Origin: Bacteroidales bacterium UBA4772
GTDB taxonomy: Bacteria; Bacteroidota; Bacteroidia; Bacteroidales; VadinHA17
DNA length: 64,000 nt
Direction: 5' to 3'
Assembly: GCA_002403305.1 (NCBI GenBank)
Contig: DHHM01000023.1
Span: 201,112-265,111 of the forward strand
Position 1 is the stretch's first letter; every line of letters starts with the position of its first letter. Under the pieces are notes generated by a model. The model saw nothing but the letters and a program-made list of their open reading frames with translations, was not told the DNA's origin and did not search any database. Positions 17,901 through 26,428 of the stretch are shown here, piece by piece. The position numbers were made by a program, and so were the translations under genes.

Positions 17901-18680
17901 TAGCATTTTCCATCTCACCAGCGGTGTCAGATGCTTCATGAAGAGAGAGTCGGTGACTATCACCATATTTACAGGCCTGTCGGTATATCCCGGTATATAA
18001 GCTGCAGATGCATAGCCTCCCTTGTCACCGCTAAGCAGTTCCTCCTCTCCTCCCTTTGTTGGCGATGGCTTGAGTGAGATATGCAGGTCCATGGCGGTGA
18101 TCATGTCAACGTAGCCGCCTGACGGATTGTAGAAGGCAGGATAGACGGCGATGTTTACCAGTTTTTTTCCCCTGAAGATACCCTCATATGTGACCGTCAC
18201 CGTATCATGTTCAATAATGCCGTCTGTTTGGTATACCCTTTTATCTTTTACGGACACCTTCTCATCCTGCTTTTCATTTTTGGTCCGTGCGGGTTGGGCA
18301 GGGAAGATCTCGGCCCTGCCGGGTGTATGTTCTGAGAACCGGATTCTGCGCGACTGTACTTTACTTACTGTCACCTCGATGGTCATGTCCGCAGGCACCT
18401 CCATCAGGCGGCTGTAGACCGGCAGTTCCGGTTGTCCTGATACCGAAGTGTGATGATGACCGGGAAGAAAGAGTCTGAAATATTTACCTGAAGGGTCATT
18501 GATGCCGTGCAGGCGGTGGGCATCATTACGGTAGGGGATGAGAGGAGTAAAGCCCTTGCCTTTCACCATAGCGCCTGCAGATGCGGTTTGATGACCGGGG
18601 GGCTGGGCCAGTACAACAGGCTTACCGGCAAGCAGCAAGCCCGTTGTCACCATTAGTACGGCTCTGTAAAGTACCCTCAT
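14934..18680 (-). CDS. Gingipain-like C25 cysteine peptidase with type IX secretion signal
   Basis: This 1248-residue secreted protein has a signal peptide to about residue 26 and a gingipain prepropeptide-like region. A C25 caspase-like peptidase domain spans about residues 235-600. The catalytic dyad is visible as H443 in NYTGHGEASGFS and C476 in IIANACRTAQIN; SDLYYGEFDGEG and IGRLP (residues 322-345) match the family core. Two or three CARDB-like beta-sandwich repeats follow. The C-terminal 80 residues (ILPNPFSENF to the end) are a type A T9SS sorting domain, so it is exported across the outer membrane and anchored or released. Substrates are likely extracellular proteins. It is divergent from the propeller/PP2C sensor. 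Confidence 0.92.
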   Translation of the reverse strand: MRVLYRAVLMVTTGLLLAGKPVVLAQPPGHQTASAGAMVKGKGFTPLIPYRNDAHRLHGINDPSGKYFRLFLPGHHHTSVSGQPELPVYSRLMEVPADMTIEVTVSKVQSRRIRFSEHTPGRAEIFPAQPARTKNEKQDEKVSVKDKRVYQTDGIIEHDTVTVTYEGIFRGKKLVNIAVYPAFYNPSGGYVDMITAMDLHISLKPSPTKGGEEELLSGDKGGYASAAYIPGYTDRPVNMVIVTDSLFMKHLTPLVRWKMLKGIQTTVFYKGAGPADTVYYDLKKKISEFYFSSLDSGIPVQYLLIVGDPSLVPTSRGTGNVSDLYYGEFDGEGDYIPELFIGRLPVADTTQLKEMVKKIIDYETFSYDPSNNFWAGALVTAGNAPGIYETYMNGQVQYIYNNYLEPNTSLNAVRWLFPDAPLKDDSLKLVFNSGLGLLNYTGHGEASGFSDPVFKVSTISGLANINEYPLIIANACRTAQINVTPNFGSSVVTAPNKGAIGYIGCTNDSYWTDDFFWAVGPGTPGLDVTYENTGAGAFDRLFHTHAEPPGEWYHTMGQINFSGNMSVSASTSPRKRYYWETYILLGDPTLSPVIGRPDTFDIELPDRLPQELESLNFFARPFAYAAISDFDTLWDARFVSPSGNISLSLPPGVKDSCLLVITGQNMIPLMKTLYFGDVMGPYLVAGEIEFADSGGTTDGFPDYGETIDLRVTISNLGKSPTSNLTAALSVTSGMITIGSGTEYIGVVNPGSSYTIDGSFVFTVSDEVEDGELASLMLSLTDNGNHYSFGIDMTLRAPQLEIVSAVHDDSSTGNSNFLPDPGETINLRVTVRNKGSSSASGTVTLTPFNSLLNLQEGVKETGIVLPGKNSEIIFETTISDYANPGTVIPYDVSFVSGKYEARGTWSLSTGKTRETWEFDRFDVFPWIRQETNQWTITSSDAYENILSARTGAIADKNSSVLAIQVNNPVRDTLSFWSRISSEPIYDQLIFRIDSANSLSLSGDTPWKLHSFILSPGVHYLEWIYSKDVSLSGGMDAAWLDQITFPDISFLEADLNIDTVYPPDALADLGNIIISGRIINLGLTALTSFPLAYRINSGDPVIETFFVKIDPGDTVDVSFATKTSFLPEVSYLIEIISRLPEDGYAGNDTARVSYVKSGTGPELPAESVRILPNPFSENFVLEIYFQGFEPASMEIIDATGRIVLRSTYELTSGRNRILFNCHHLAPGVYTLRMVAGGRSSMLKVVKVMPP

Positions 18681-18698
18681 ACCTGAATATTGAAGCCA

Positions 18699-18716
18699 AG
18701 ATAATTAAAATTATCT
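18699..18716. promoter_or_regulatory. Inverted repeat in the divergent promoter region
   Basis: AGATAAT (18699-18705) and ATTATCT (18710-18716) form a perfect 7-bp inverted repeat with a 4-base spacer, 18 bases upstream of the C25 peptidase start and 83 bases upstream of the phosphatase start. It could be a shared operator. Confidence 0.4.
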
Positions 18717-18799
18717 CAAAATGAATGCCAATTTCAGCCGTCAGGAAACAAATTGAATTTGTATATTTAACAGGTATTTACAGGGTAATTACCGAGGGG

Positions 18800-21700
18800 A
18801 TGAAGAACCGTACTCAGATAATTTTCTTGCTTCTGACATTATCCTGGTCAGTCACAGCCCAGATCAACAGAACCGGGGTGCCTCTGATCAGTTGGTTTGA
18901 TGCCGCCGAGACGCCGGGTGACCTGGAGAACAGGTGCATTACCATGGATACACGCGGTGTCATGTATTTTGGCAACGAATCAAATGGGATAGTCACCTAC
19001 GACGGTCAGCACTGGGGGCTGATCCCCATGCCTGGCCTGCATAGGGTGACAGCTCTTGCATCAGATCACAGAGGATTGGTATACGCAGGGGGGGAGAGCG
19101 ATTTCGGACTCCTTCAGCCGGTGGCTTCAGGTGTACTTGCATTCAGCTCTCTCACTGACAGGATCATTGATTCCTTATCACGCACAGAGGTAGGTTCGAT
19201 TCGTTCTATTGCCGCTGACAGCAACAGGGTTATTTTTGCCGACAGAAGCAGACTCTACCTGTATGATCTCTCCGGCGACTCGGTTCATGTAAGCGATCTG
19301 GACAGGGAGTACGGAGTCAGAAGTATTTCCGTCATCCTGTCAGCTTACGGGAAGGTGATCGTCGCGGATAACAGGCAAGGGCTCCTTGAGTACTCCGACG
19401 GCAGGTTGACGCAGGTTCCGGGAGGGGATGAGATAAGAATGGTCCGTTTTGTCACCCTTCTTCCGTATGACCGCGACAATATTTTGATAATCACTGCAGA
19501 AGACGGTCTGATTCTTTTCAATCACCGGACCGGAACCGTAAACCGACAGTTTCTTGATCCGGTTGATAACAGACGGTTAACGATCGGGGGAGTGACAGGT
19601 GCGGTAACCATTCCCGGCAGGGCTGTGGCGGTAGGGCTCTCCGGAGGCGGAATATATATCTTCAGTCATGACGGAACCCTGCTGCAGCATATCTCCAAAA
19701 CGACCTCAGGGCTGAGGGAGTCAACCGTGACAGCCATGTACTGTGACTATGCCTCCAACTCCCAGCTGTGGTTCTGCACCAGGGGATTCATCAACAGGGC
19801 ATACGTCTCACTTCCTGCCAACGAGTTCGGCAGTACATCAGGCATAGAGTCGCCTCCGGGCGATATTGAAAAATTCGGCGCATCCGTTTATGTGGCCGGT
19901 GACAATGGAATATACAGGAGCTTTACTGACAGTATGGGTGTGATGCGCTTCATGCAGACAGAACTCCCCGCCGGCCGGGTCTCTGACCTGCAGACTGTGA
20001 TGCTGCCTGATGATACCCTCCTGCTGGCAGCAGCCTCTGACGGCCTGTGGCAGCTCAGACAAAACGGATCTGCCTTTCGTCTGCTGGCCAGGTCCGGCAT
20101 AACAGTAGTCAGGTCTGACAGGTATGATGCTTTAAATGTAATCACAGGATCAAGTGACGGTATCATAAGGACCCTCAGATATTCAGAAGGTGGCTGGAAA
20201 ATTGTAAATACCAGCCTGAAGCACGAACTGCCGGGCAGGATAGAGGCTATCGAACAGTCTGCTCCCGGAGAGTGGTGGATTCTTACTTCCGCTACTGCCG
20301 GCATCACACGAATGAGATGTGATGACAGCGATATAGTTTTTATTCGTTATGACCGTGATAGCGGCATTGAGTGCGACACCCTGAACACTGTCTCCTTTAT
20401 AGATGAGAGGCTTTACCTCGGGACAGGCAGGGGGATATACAGATATGATGAAGGTAATGACAGGTTTGCAAAGGATCAGGGGTTGACGGGTAGCACATTT
20501 GACAGGGCAATGATACACAGCCTCTTCAAGACGCCCGGCGGTGACATATATGTTTCCGGTTTCGACGGCCGCCATTTTGATGCCCTGGTCAACGCGACGA
20601 GCCAGGGACATGTGGTATTCAGAAAGCAGTTTGATTTTCTTCCTGACGTGGCATCGGGCGGCATCGCCTCGATCGACGGGAATATTTGGATCACAAAGGG
20701 GCGAAAGGTATATGTCCTTGATAAATCGAAACTGGGGTTCAACTACGGTTCATTCAGCACCCTGTTAACCTGTATTGCATCAGGTGATCAGCGGCTGATG
20801 GACAATTCATTTTACATCGAAACCCCAACCGGGGTCAGAATACCTTCGGCGGTGCAACCGGAAGAAAATAAACCCCTGCTGAAGGCTGCCTCAAACAGTA
20901 TTACTTTCAGCTGGACTACAACTTCATATGCCGGAGAGGATAAGACCGAATACATGTATAAGCTTGAGGGATTCGACCATGACTGGTCAAAGTGGGAGAG
21001 GAGAGCTTTCAGAGACTACACCAGTCTCCCCGGCGGCAGTTATATGTTCAGGCTTAAGGCCAAAACGGTCACCGGTCTCGAAAGTGACGAGGTTACGTAC
21101 GGTTTCAGGGTTAAGAGGAGATGGTATACAACCCTGCCTGCAATTCTGCTCTATACCGCAGCAGCATCCCTGCTCTTTTACCTGATCATGAGGATGCATT
21201 CCTCAAGGGTTAATGACCGTAACAGGCGGCTGGAGACTTTGCTGGTCGACAAAAGTCTTGAGGCTGATCTCAGTAAGAGTAAGATGGAGTCATTGATAAG
21301 CTATGCCGGTACGATACAGCGTGCCCTGCTGCCCCCGGAAAATATGCTGCAAAATGCTTTCCCGAACTGTTTTGTTCTCAACAGGCCGCGTGATCCTGCC
21401 GGCGGTGATTTTTACTGGATTGCGGAGAGGGATAACAGGTTTTTTATTGCTGTAGGTGACTGTACCGGCCATGGAGTTTCAGCTGCCATGATGACCCTTA
21501 TGGGACTCTCCTTCCTCAATGATGCTTTCAACAGCAAAAAGAAGGTCACCACTGCCGGTGTTCTGGACGCACTGCACGAACGACTGATTGGAGCACTGAG
21601 GCCCTCGGAGACTCCCGACGGCCGTCATGAGACAATGGAGATTGCCATTATCGGCGTTGACCGGCGGAATGGTATCATTGAATTCTCTGGCGCAGGTTTA

Positions 21701-22111
21701 CATTGTTTCAGGGTAAGAGGGATGAGCGGGGTGGATTCTGCGGAGTTAAGCAGGTACTCCGGAGAAGAGGCTGACGGTGTGCGGACGGATGGTAAATACA
21801 TTATCGAGACACTTTACGGGGACAGAATCCCTGCAGGAGTTCAGCAGAGGGAGGGGCATGAGTTCAGACGACAGGAATGGAAACTGGAGAAGGATACTTC
21901 CTATTACCTCTTCACCGACGGGTATTCAGACCAGTTTAATGGTTTAACAGGCAGGAAATTCATGAGAGGAAACTTCAGGAGCCTGATTCTTGAGATACAA
22001 AATTTCCCAATGAGCAGACAGAAGGAGATACTGGAGGAGAGGCTCCTGAGCTGGAAGGGCTCGGCGCCGCAGACAGATGACATCCTTGTCGTGGGGTTCA
22101 AGATTGAATAG
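18800..22111 (+). CDS. Membrane sensor: beta-propeller, Y_Y_Y domain and SpoIIE-type PP2C phosphatase
   Basis: About 1103 residues. I chose the ATG at 18800 because it follows the purine-rich ACCGAGGGG and opens a clear signal peptide (KNRTQIIFLLLTLSWSVTAQ); an earlier in-frame ATG at 18725 would hide it. Residues about 30-690 are propeller repeats of the two-component-regulator type and about 695-770 a Y_Y_Y domain. A transmembrane helix lies near 777-797 and a short coiled coil follows. From about 830 on there is a SpoIIE PP2C domain with GGDFYW and GDCTGHG, whose aspartates bind metal. It senses something in the periplasm and dephosphorylates a cytoplasmic target, plausibly an anti-sigma-factor antagonist. 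It is divergent from the C25 peptidase. Confidence 0.9.
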   Translation: MKNRTQIIFLLLTLSWSVTAQINRTGVPLISWFDAAETPGDLENRCITMDTRGVMYFGNESNGIVTYDGQHWGLIPMPGLHRVTALASDHRGLVYAGGESDFGLLQPVASGVLAFSSLTDRIIDSLSRTEVGSIRSIAADSNRVIFADRSRLYLYDLSGDSVHVSDLDREYGVRSISVILSAYGKVIVADNRQGLLEYSDGRLTQVPGGDEIRMVRFVTLLPYDRDNILIITAEDGLILFNHRTGTVNRQFLDPVDNRRLTIGGVTGAVTIPGRAVAVGLSGGGIYIFSHDGTLLQHISKTTSGLRESTVTAMYCDYASNSQLWFCTRGFINRAYVSLPANEFGSTSGIESPPGDIEKFGASVYVAGDNGIYRSFTDSMGVMRFMQTELPAGRVSDLQTVMLPDDTLLLAAASDGLWQLRQNGSAFRLLARSGITVVRSDRYDALNVITGSSDGIIRTLRYSEGGWKIVNTSLKHELPGRIEAIEQSAPGEWWILTSATAGITRMRCDDSDIVFIRYDRDSGIECDTLNTVSFIDERLYLGTGRGIYRYDEGNDRFAKDQGLTGSTFDRAMIHSLFKTPGGDIYVSGFDGRHFDALVNATSQGHVVFRKQFDFLPDVASGGIASIDGNIWITKGRKVYVLDKSKLGFNYGSFSTLLTCIASGDQRLMDNSFYIETPTGVRIPSAVQPEENKPLLKAASNSITFSWTTTSYAGEDKTEYMYKLEGFDHDWSKWERRAFRDYTSLPGGSYMFRLKAKTVTGLESDEVTYGFRVKRRWYTTLPAILLYTAAASLLFYLIMRMHSSRVNDRNRRLETLLVDKSLEADLSKSKMESLISYAGTIQRALLPPENMLQNAFPNCFVLNRPRDPAGGDFYWIAERDNRFFIAVGDCTGHGVSAAMMTLMGLSFLNDAFNSKKKVTTAGVLDALHERLIGALRPSETPDGRHETMEIAIIGVDRRNGIIEFSGAGLHCFRVRGMSGVDSAELSRYSGEEADGVRTDGKYIIETLYGDRIPAGVQQREGHEFRRQEWKLEKDTSYYLFTDGYSDQFNGLTGRKFMRGNFRSLILEIQNFPMSRQKEILEERLLSWKGSAPQTDDILVVGFKIE

Positions 22112-22113
22112 GC

Positions 22114-22761
22114 TTATTTTGCTGTTGCAAAATCATCGCTCAGGCGGTAGAAGATTCCCTTTTCTCCTGCTTCATAACTGATCAGGCCGCAGAGAATAAA
22201 ATCACTCAGTATCTTTTCTGCCGTTATTCCGTTTATGCCGGCAAGTTGCCGGAATTCACTGACGGTTATCTCTCCTTCGGTGCGCAGGTGGCTTAACAGC
22301 ATGTTTTCCTTATCGTCAAACCGCAACAGTACGCCCCTGTTCTTTCCTATCCTTCGCCACACCTGCAGTATAACCCTGTCAGCCATAAAGTTTTGGTCGT
22401 GCTGTCGGAAATAGGCCCTCCATCTGCCGTTCTCATCCTTTGCCCTGACAGGTTTTTCCTCACTTCCGGGAACATCGACTTCAAGAATAGTCTTGCCGTT
22501 AATGGTATGATTTTTTGTTCTGATCGCCACCTCGGGGCTACAGTATATGGTTGCCGCAGCATCGATCATATAGAGCTCTTCGTCAGATCGCACTCCGGCC
22601 AGCGATCCGTTATCCCTGACACCGATGAGCAGCTTGCCTCCCTCACTGTTCGAGAAGGCTGACAGGGTGCGGGCGATCTTCCTCGGATCGGAGATGCAGT
22701 ACTTGAAGTCAAGATTCATGCCTTCCCCCTTGAGGATGAGGTTATGAATATAGCGTCCCAT
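22114..22761 (-). CDS. AlbA_2 (Schlafen-like) domain protein
   Basis: The 215-residue protein contains the AlbA_2/Schlafen pattern FSNSEGGKLLIGVRDNG, followed by GVRSDEE and EVDVPGSEEKPVRAK, features of the divergent AAA_4 group of putative nucleic-acid-binding regulators. The C-terminal 60 residues look like a winged helix (EGEITVSEFRQLAGINGITA). It converges on the PP2C gene with a 2-bp gap. Function is unknown; a transcriptional or RNA-processing role is common in the family. Confidence 0.8.
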   Translation of the reverse strand: MGRYIHNLILKGEGMNLDFKYCISDPRKIARTLSAFSNSEGGKLLIGVRDNGSLAGVRSDEELYMIDAAATIYCSPEVAIRTKNHTINGKTILEVDVPGSEEKPVRAKDENGRWRAYFRQHDQNFMADRVILQVWRRIGKNRGVLLRFDDKENMLLSHLRTEGEITVSEFRQLAGINGITAEKILSDFILCGLISYEAGEKGIFYRLSDDFATAK

Positions 22762-22858
22762 GGTACCGGTTGCAAGGTGCTATCTGGCAGCAACAGCAAG
22801 ATAATACAAAATATTTGTATATTGGCTCAGATGTAAATATCTAACAAATTAAAGATTG

Positions 22859-24034
22859 ATGAAGAGAAGAGACTTTCTGAGATCAGGCCTTGCAGGCGCT
22901 GCAGGCCTTACGGTGTTTAACAATTCAGCTCTGGCTGCGATGCCGGATGAGCCGGTTATATACCGAACGCTGGGCCGTACAGGCCTCAGACTGCCCGTCG
23001 TTAGTTTCGGTGTGATGAGATCTGACAACAGCTCGCTGGTTCAGGCTGCCTATGAGGGCGGCATGAAGATGTTCGACACTGCCCACGGTTATATGAACGG
23101 TCGTAATGAGGAGATGCTCGGCAACTTTTTTTCCACCCTGCCCCGTGACTCCTTTGTCCTTGCCACAAAGGTGAAGCCGGCAGGTGTTGATAATCGTACA
23201 GGGTTGCCATCGGCTGATACAACTGCTGCCGACTTTCTGGGTAAATTTGACCTGAGCATGAAGAGGCTGAAGCTTGATCATGTGGATATTCTGTACATGC
23301 ACGCGGCAGACAGCGTAGAGATGGTAAGGCATGAGGAAATAGTAAATTCCATGCTTGACCTCAAGAAAAGTGGGAGGGTCAGGTTCATAGGAAACTCAAC
23401 ACACAAGAATGAGCCCCTGGTCATCAATACGATGGCTGATGACGGCATCTGGGATGTGGTGCTCACCTCTTACAACTACCGTCAGACATACCGTGACGGG
23501 ATGAACAGCGCCATTGAAAAGGCCGCTGCTGCTGGCATGGGTGTTGTGGCGATGAAAACAATGGCAGGAGGGTGGCTGGACAGGGAGAGGACGCAGCCGG
23601 TCAATGCTCCGGCTGCACTGAAATGGGTGTTATCGAATCCCAATGTACACACAACCATACCTGGTATCACCGCCTTTGATCAGCTGACCACCGATCTGAA
23701 GGTGATGAGGGATATTTCCCTGACATCAGATGAGGAAGCGGTACTGTTAGCCCAGGCGGAATGTCAGGGACTTTACTGCAACGCCTGCAACAACTGTGCA
23801 CCGGGTTGCAGCAAACAGCTCCCGATTCCTGAATTGATGAGGGCATATATGTATGCTTACGGTTACGGCAATCTTGCCATGGCATCGGAGCTTCTTGCCG
23901 AGACCGCAGTGTCACAGGACCCCTGTGCCGGGTGTGACAGCTGCACGGCATCCTGTGTGCGGGGCTTCAATCTCAGAGACAAGATCACCGATGTCACCAG
24001 GCTGGCAAATGTGCCGTATGATTTGCTGGCATAA
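22859..24034 (+). CDS. Tat-exported aldo/keto reductase with ferredoxin-like C-terminus
   Basis: The 391-residue protein starts at ATG 22859 with a twin-arginine leader (KRRDFLRSGLAGAAGL). The aldo/keto reductase barrel shows the catalytic set D73 (FDTAH), Y78, K104 (ATKVKP) and H148 (LYMHAAD). After the barrel are two cysteine clusters, CQGLYCNACNNCAPGC and CAGCDSCTASC, each typical of 4Fe-4S binding. Exported ferredoxin-tailed reductases of this kind are common in Bacteroidota, but their electron donor is not known. It is followed 9 bp later by the DUF6599 gene. A TTTGTATATTGG box at 22814-22825 is the likely promoter. Confidence 0.9.
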   Translation: MKRRDFLRSGLAGAAGLTVFNNSALAAMPDEPVIYRTLGRTGLRLPVVSFGVMRSDNSSLVQAAYEGGMKMFDTAHGYMNGRNEEMLGNFFSTLPRDSFVLATKVKPAGVDNRTGLPSADTTAADFLGKFDLSMKRLKLDHVDILYMHAADSVEMVRHEEIVNSMLDLKKSGRVRFIGNSTHKNEPLVINTMADDGIWDVVLTSYNYRQTYRDGMNSAIEKAAAAGMGVVAMKTMAGGWLDRERTQPVNAPAALKWVLSNPNVHTTIPGITAFDQLTTDLKVMRDISLTSDEEAVLLAQAECQGLYCNACNNCAPGCSKQLPIPELMRAYMYAYGYGNLAMASELLAETAVSQDPCAGCDSCTASCVRGFNLRDKITDVTRLANVPYDLLA

Positions 24035-24043
24035 ACACATAAA

Positions 24044-24892
24044 ATGATGAGATACATAAAAATTATCTTGCTGGCGGGGATAGCTGTCGCGCTCTCCGTT
24101 GTCATGAAGGGTCAGCAGCTCTTTCCTGAGCTGAAGGGCTACAGGGCAGTAGATGAATACCCGGTCTATACCCCTGATGATCTGTGGGATTATATCAACG
24201 GTGCCGCCGACGGTTATCTGGCACTTGGGTTCACCGACCTGACTATCAGGGAATATGTCAGGGGAAAGAATAAGATCAAGGCTGAGATATACAGGTTTGG
24301 CAATGATTCGCAGGCATTCGGAATATACTCCATGGAGCGTTCCCCGGGGTATGATTTTATCCTGGCTGGCGTTCAGGGTTACAGTGAGCAGGGGCTGGTA
24401 CATTTTTACAAGGATCGTTATTACGTGAAGCTCATGACCCATTCCGGATCAGCAAAGGTAAATGCGAAGATGAGAGATCTGGCTCTGCTGATTTCAGGCC
24501 GCATAGAGGGCAGCAATGATTTTCCGGCACTACTTAAGCTCTTTCCTGCCGAAGGCCGGCTTCAGAACCAGGAGACATATCTTCTTGAGAGCGTCCTGGG
24601 TCACGGCTTTCTCAGGAAGGCATTCAGGGCCTCCTATGAGCTTGACGGCGACAGGTTTGACATATACCTGTTCAGCTGTGACGGGGAAGAGGAGGCTGCT
24701 CTGATGGCCGGAAGCCTTGCCGGTGATGCATTTGATGCCTCGGAGGAGTTTTTCAAGTATGCTTTTGAGGACAGATACAACGGGGTGCTCCATATGGCCA
24801 GAAGAGGTAGCACAATGGTAATTGTCAGCGGACTGGGATTCGATAAAACCCCTGTGGCAGAGCGGTACATAGCTTCAATGCTGGGCGAGTGA
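24044..24892 (+). CDS. DUF6599 family exported protein
   Basis: The 282-residue protein has a signal peptide (RYIKIILLAGIAVALSVV). Its conserved core includes DDLWDYINGAADGYLALGF near residue 45, EIYRFGNDSQAFGIYS, and GYSEQGLVHFYKDRYYVKL, the recurring pattern of DUF6599. The family is found in many anaerobic bacteria and has no assigned activity; it is often encoded with Tat-exported Fe-S or aldo/keto reductase proteins. Here it is 9 bp downstream of one and probably in the same transcript. It is likely a periplasmic partner. Confidence 0.75.
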   Translation: MMRYIKIILLAGIAVALSVVMKGQQLFPELKGYRAVDEYPVYTPDDLWDYINGAADGYLALGFTDLTIREYVRGKNKIKAEIYRFGNDSQAFGIYSMERSPGYDFILAGVQGYSEQGLVHFYKDRYYVKLMTHSGSAKVNAKMRDLALLISGRIEGSNDFPALLKLFPAEGRLQNQETYLLESVLGHGFLRKAFRASYELDGDRFDIYLFSCDGEEEAALMAGSLAGDAFDASEEFFKYAFEDRYNGVLHMARRGSTMVIVSGLGFDKTPVAERYIASMLGE

Positions 24893-24922
24893 GGTCAGTC
24901 CGATCAGTGAGCAGTAGCACCA

Positions 24923-24956
24923 AAAAGAGGGTATCTCTTACGGGACACCCTCTTTT
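24923..24956. terminator. Bidirectional terminator between convergent genes
   Basis: AAAAGAGGGT (24923-24932) pairs perfectly with ACCCTCTTTT (24947-24956), with a 14-base loop. T-rich arms on both strands make it usable by DUF6599 (plus) and tonB (minus). Confidence 0.85.
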
Positions 24957-24979
24957 CTATTCACTTAATCAGCTAATTG

Positions 24980-25756
24980 TTACTTCAGCTGGAAGTTTAT
25001 CGGCACGCTGTACCATACGTTCACGGGTTTTCCTCCCTGCTTGCCCGGTTTCCACAACGGCAGCATCTTGATAACCCTTATTGCCTCGTTATCGAGTGAG
25101 GGGTCAACGCCCCTGACGATTGAGACCTGGTCAACAGTTCCCTTGTAGGTAACGCAGAAACGGAGGATCACCTTGCCCTGGATGTTGTTTTCCTTAGCCA
25201 GTTCAGGGTATTTGATGTTGTCATAGATGAACTTGAACAGTTCCACATCTCCACCCGGGAATGAAGGCATCTCCTCCACGACAACGAATACTTCCTGGGG
25301 TGCTTCTTCCTGTATCTCTTCCTGAACCTGTTCGATAACCTCAACCACCTCAGCATCAACAACAGTCTCAACAACATCATCGGCGGTCATAAACTGAGTT
25401 GCCTCTTCAGGCTTGACTGTATCTACAACCACAGGTGCCACATATTTGACCACCGTCTGCTGTTCTTCGGGCGGTGGCGGAGGCGGCGGAGGTGGCGGAG
25501 CTGCCTCTTCCTGCTGCAGGTCGTTGGCCATCTCTGCTATTACCTCATTGGCATCTCTCTGTTTTACCTGGGCTATGTTCTTGGCCCTGATGTAAGGCAC
25601 AATTGCTGCCGTGAACACCACTATTATCCCAATGAGTATTGAGAGACTCATCGTCCTGGAATATCTCCTGCGGATGTCATAGGCCCCGTATTCCTTGTTA
25701 CGGTTTTCGAAGACAATGTCATCGAGACTTGGATATTTTTTCTTTTCCTTTGCCAT
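24980..25756 (-). CDS. tonB: Energy transducer TonB
   Basis: The 258-residue protein has a short cytoplasmic N-terminus (the KEYGAYDIRRRYS motif typical of Bacteroidota TonB), a membrane helix at about residues 33-55, and a run of ten prolines near residue 95 followed by an acidic valine-rich linker. The C-terminal TonB domain spans about 175-258 (YPELAKENNIQGKVILRF and PLWKPGKQGGKPVNVWY). It spans the periplasm and transmits proton-motive force to outer-membrane TonB-dependent receptors. It is the last gene of an ExbB-ExbD-ExbD-TonB operon. Confidence 0.95.
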   Translation of the reverse strand: MAKEKKKYPSLDDIVFENRNKEYGAYDIRRRYSRTMSLSILIGIIVVFTAAIVPYIRAKNIAQVKQRDANEVIAEMANDLQQEEAAPPPPPPPPPPEEQQTVVKYVAPVVVDTVKPEEATQFMTADDVVETVVDAEVVEVIEQVQEEIQEEAPQEVFVVVEEMPSFPGGDVELFKFIYDNIKYPELAKENNIQGKVILRFCVTYKGTVDQVSIVRGVDPSLDNEAIRVIKMLPLWKPGKQGGKPVNVWYSVPINFQLK

Positions 25757-25767
25757 ATCAGTGTCTT

Positions 25768-26427
25768 CTATTGTGCTGACCCTGAAGCGGTCTCCGGCTC
25801 CCGGCCAATTGCATTGACCACCAGACCCTCTTCTATCCAGTCCATTTCAGTAAATGTGTAGCGCGCAATACCTACAATAGACATCTCGTCAATAATATCA
25901 ACGAAATTCTTGTATTTTGAAGTCTTGTAGGCTTTTATGAGTACAATCGGACCTGTGTCGTCATCCTTCTTCAGCTGACTGATGGCACTTCGCATGGAGT
26001 CCTGCTTGATATCGATCTTACCTGCGATAACATCTTTCTCAAACTGGTCTATCTTGCGAAACAGAGCCCTGTTCCTGTCGAGCAGCACCTGACGGATGCC
26101 GTCTGCGCTGAAGTCGGTCTCCTGCAGTACGGTTACGTCCGGGTCGGCTTTGCCGGGGTACCAGAATACCTTGTCGTCAGGACCGAGGATGATGTTTAAT
26201 GTCCGGCTCTCAGCGATCTTGGGAGGTTCTACCTTCTCATTCTTCCTGATTTTTTCAGGAAGAACGATCTCCATAATCTTCGGTTTGCTGAACGCTGCCG
26301 TGAGCATGAAGAATGTAATGAGCAGACTCATGAGGTCCACCATCGGCGTCATATCAACGCGGGCATCACCTTTTTTTGGTTTCTTCTTCCCGCCTCTGCT
26401 TTTCTGCTCTACTTGAATATCTGCCAT
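25768..26427 (-). CDS. exbD: ExbD/TolR biopolymer transporter (second copy)
   Basis: The 219-residue protein has a basic N-terminus (GGKKKPKKG), the ExbD signature VDMTPMVDLMSLLITFFML with the essential aspartate in the membrane segment (near residue 31), and a periplasmic domain. It couples the proton flux through ExbB to TonB. Bacteroidota commonly encode two ExbD paralogues in a row, as here; this one is longer at the C-terminus and separated from the first by one base. It is 11 bp upstream of tonB. Confidence 0.93.
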   Translation of the reverse strand: MADIQVEQKSRGGKKKPKKGDARVDMTPMVDLMSLLITFFMLTAAFSKPKIMEIVLPEKIRKNEKVEPPKIAESRTLNIILGPDDKVFWYPGKADPDVTVLQETDFSADGIRQVLLDRNRALFRKIDQFEKDVIAGKIDIKQDSMRSAISQLKKDDDTGPIVLIKAYKTSKYKNFVDIIDEMSIVGIARYTFTEMDWIEEGLVVNAIGREPETASGSAQ

Positions 26428-26428
26428 T

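Noticed and set aside
18725..18799. N-terminal extension of the propeller-PP2C protein
   Set aside because: The downstream ATG at 18800 has a better ribosome site and exposes a normal signal peptide.
25413..25595. A glycine-rich plus-strand ORF
   Set aside because: It is the complement of the proline run of TonB.
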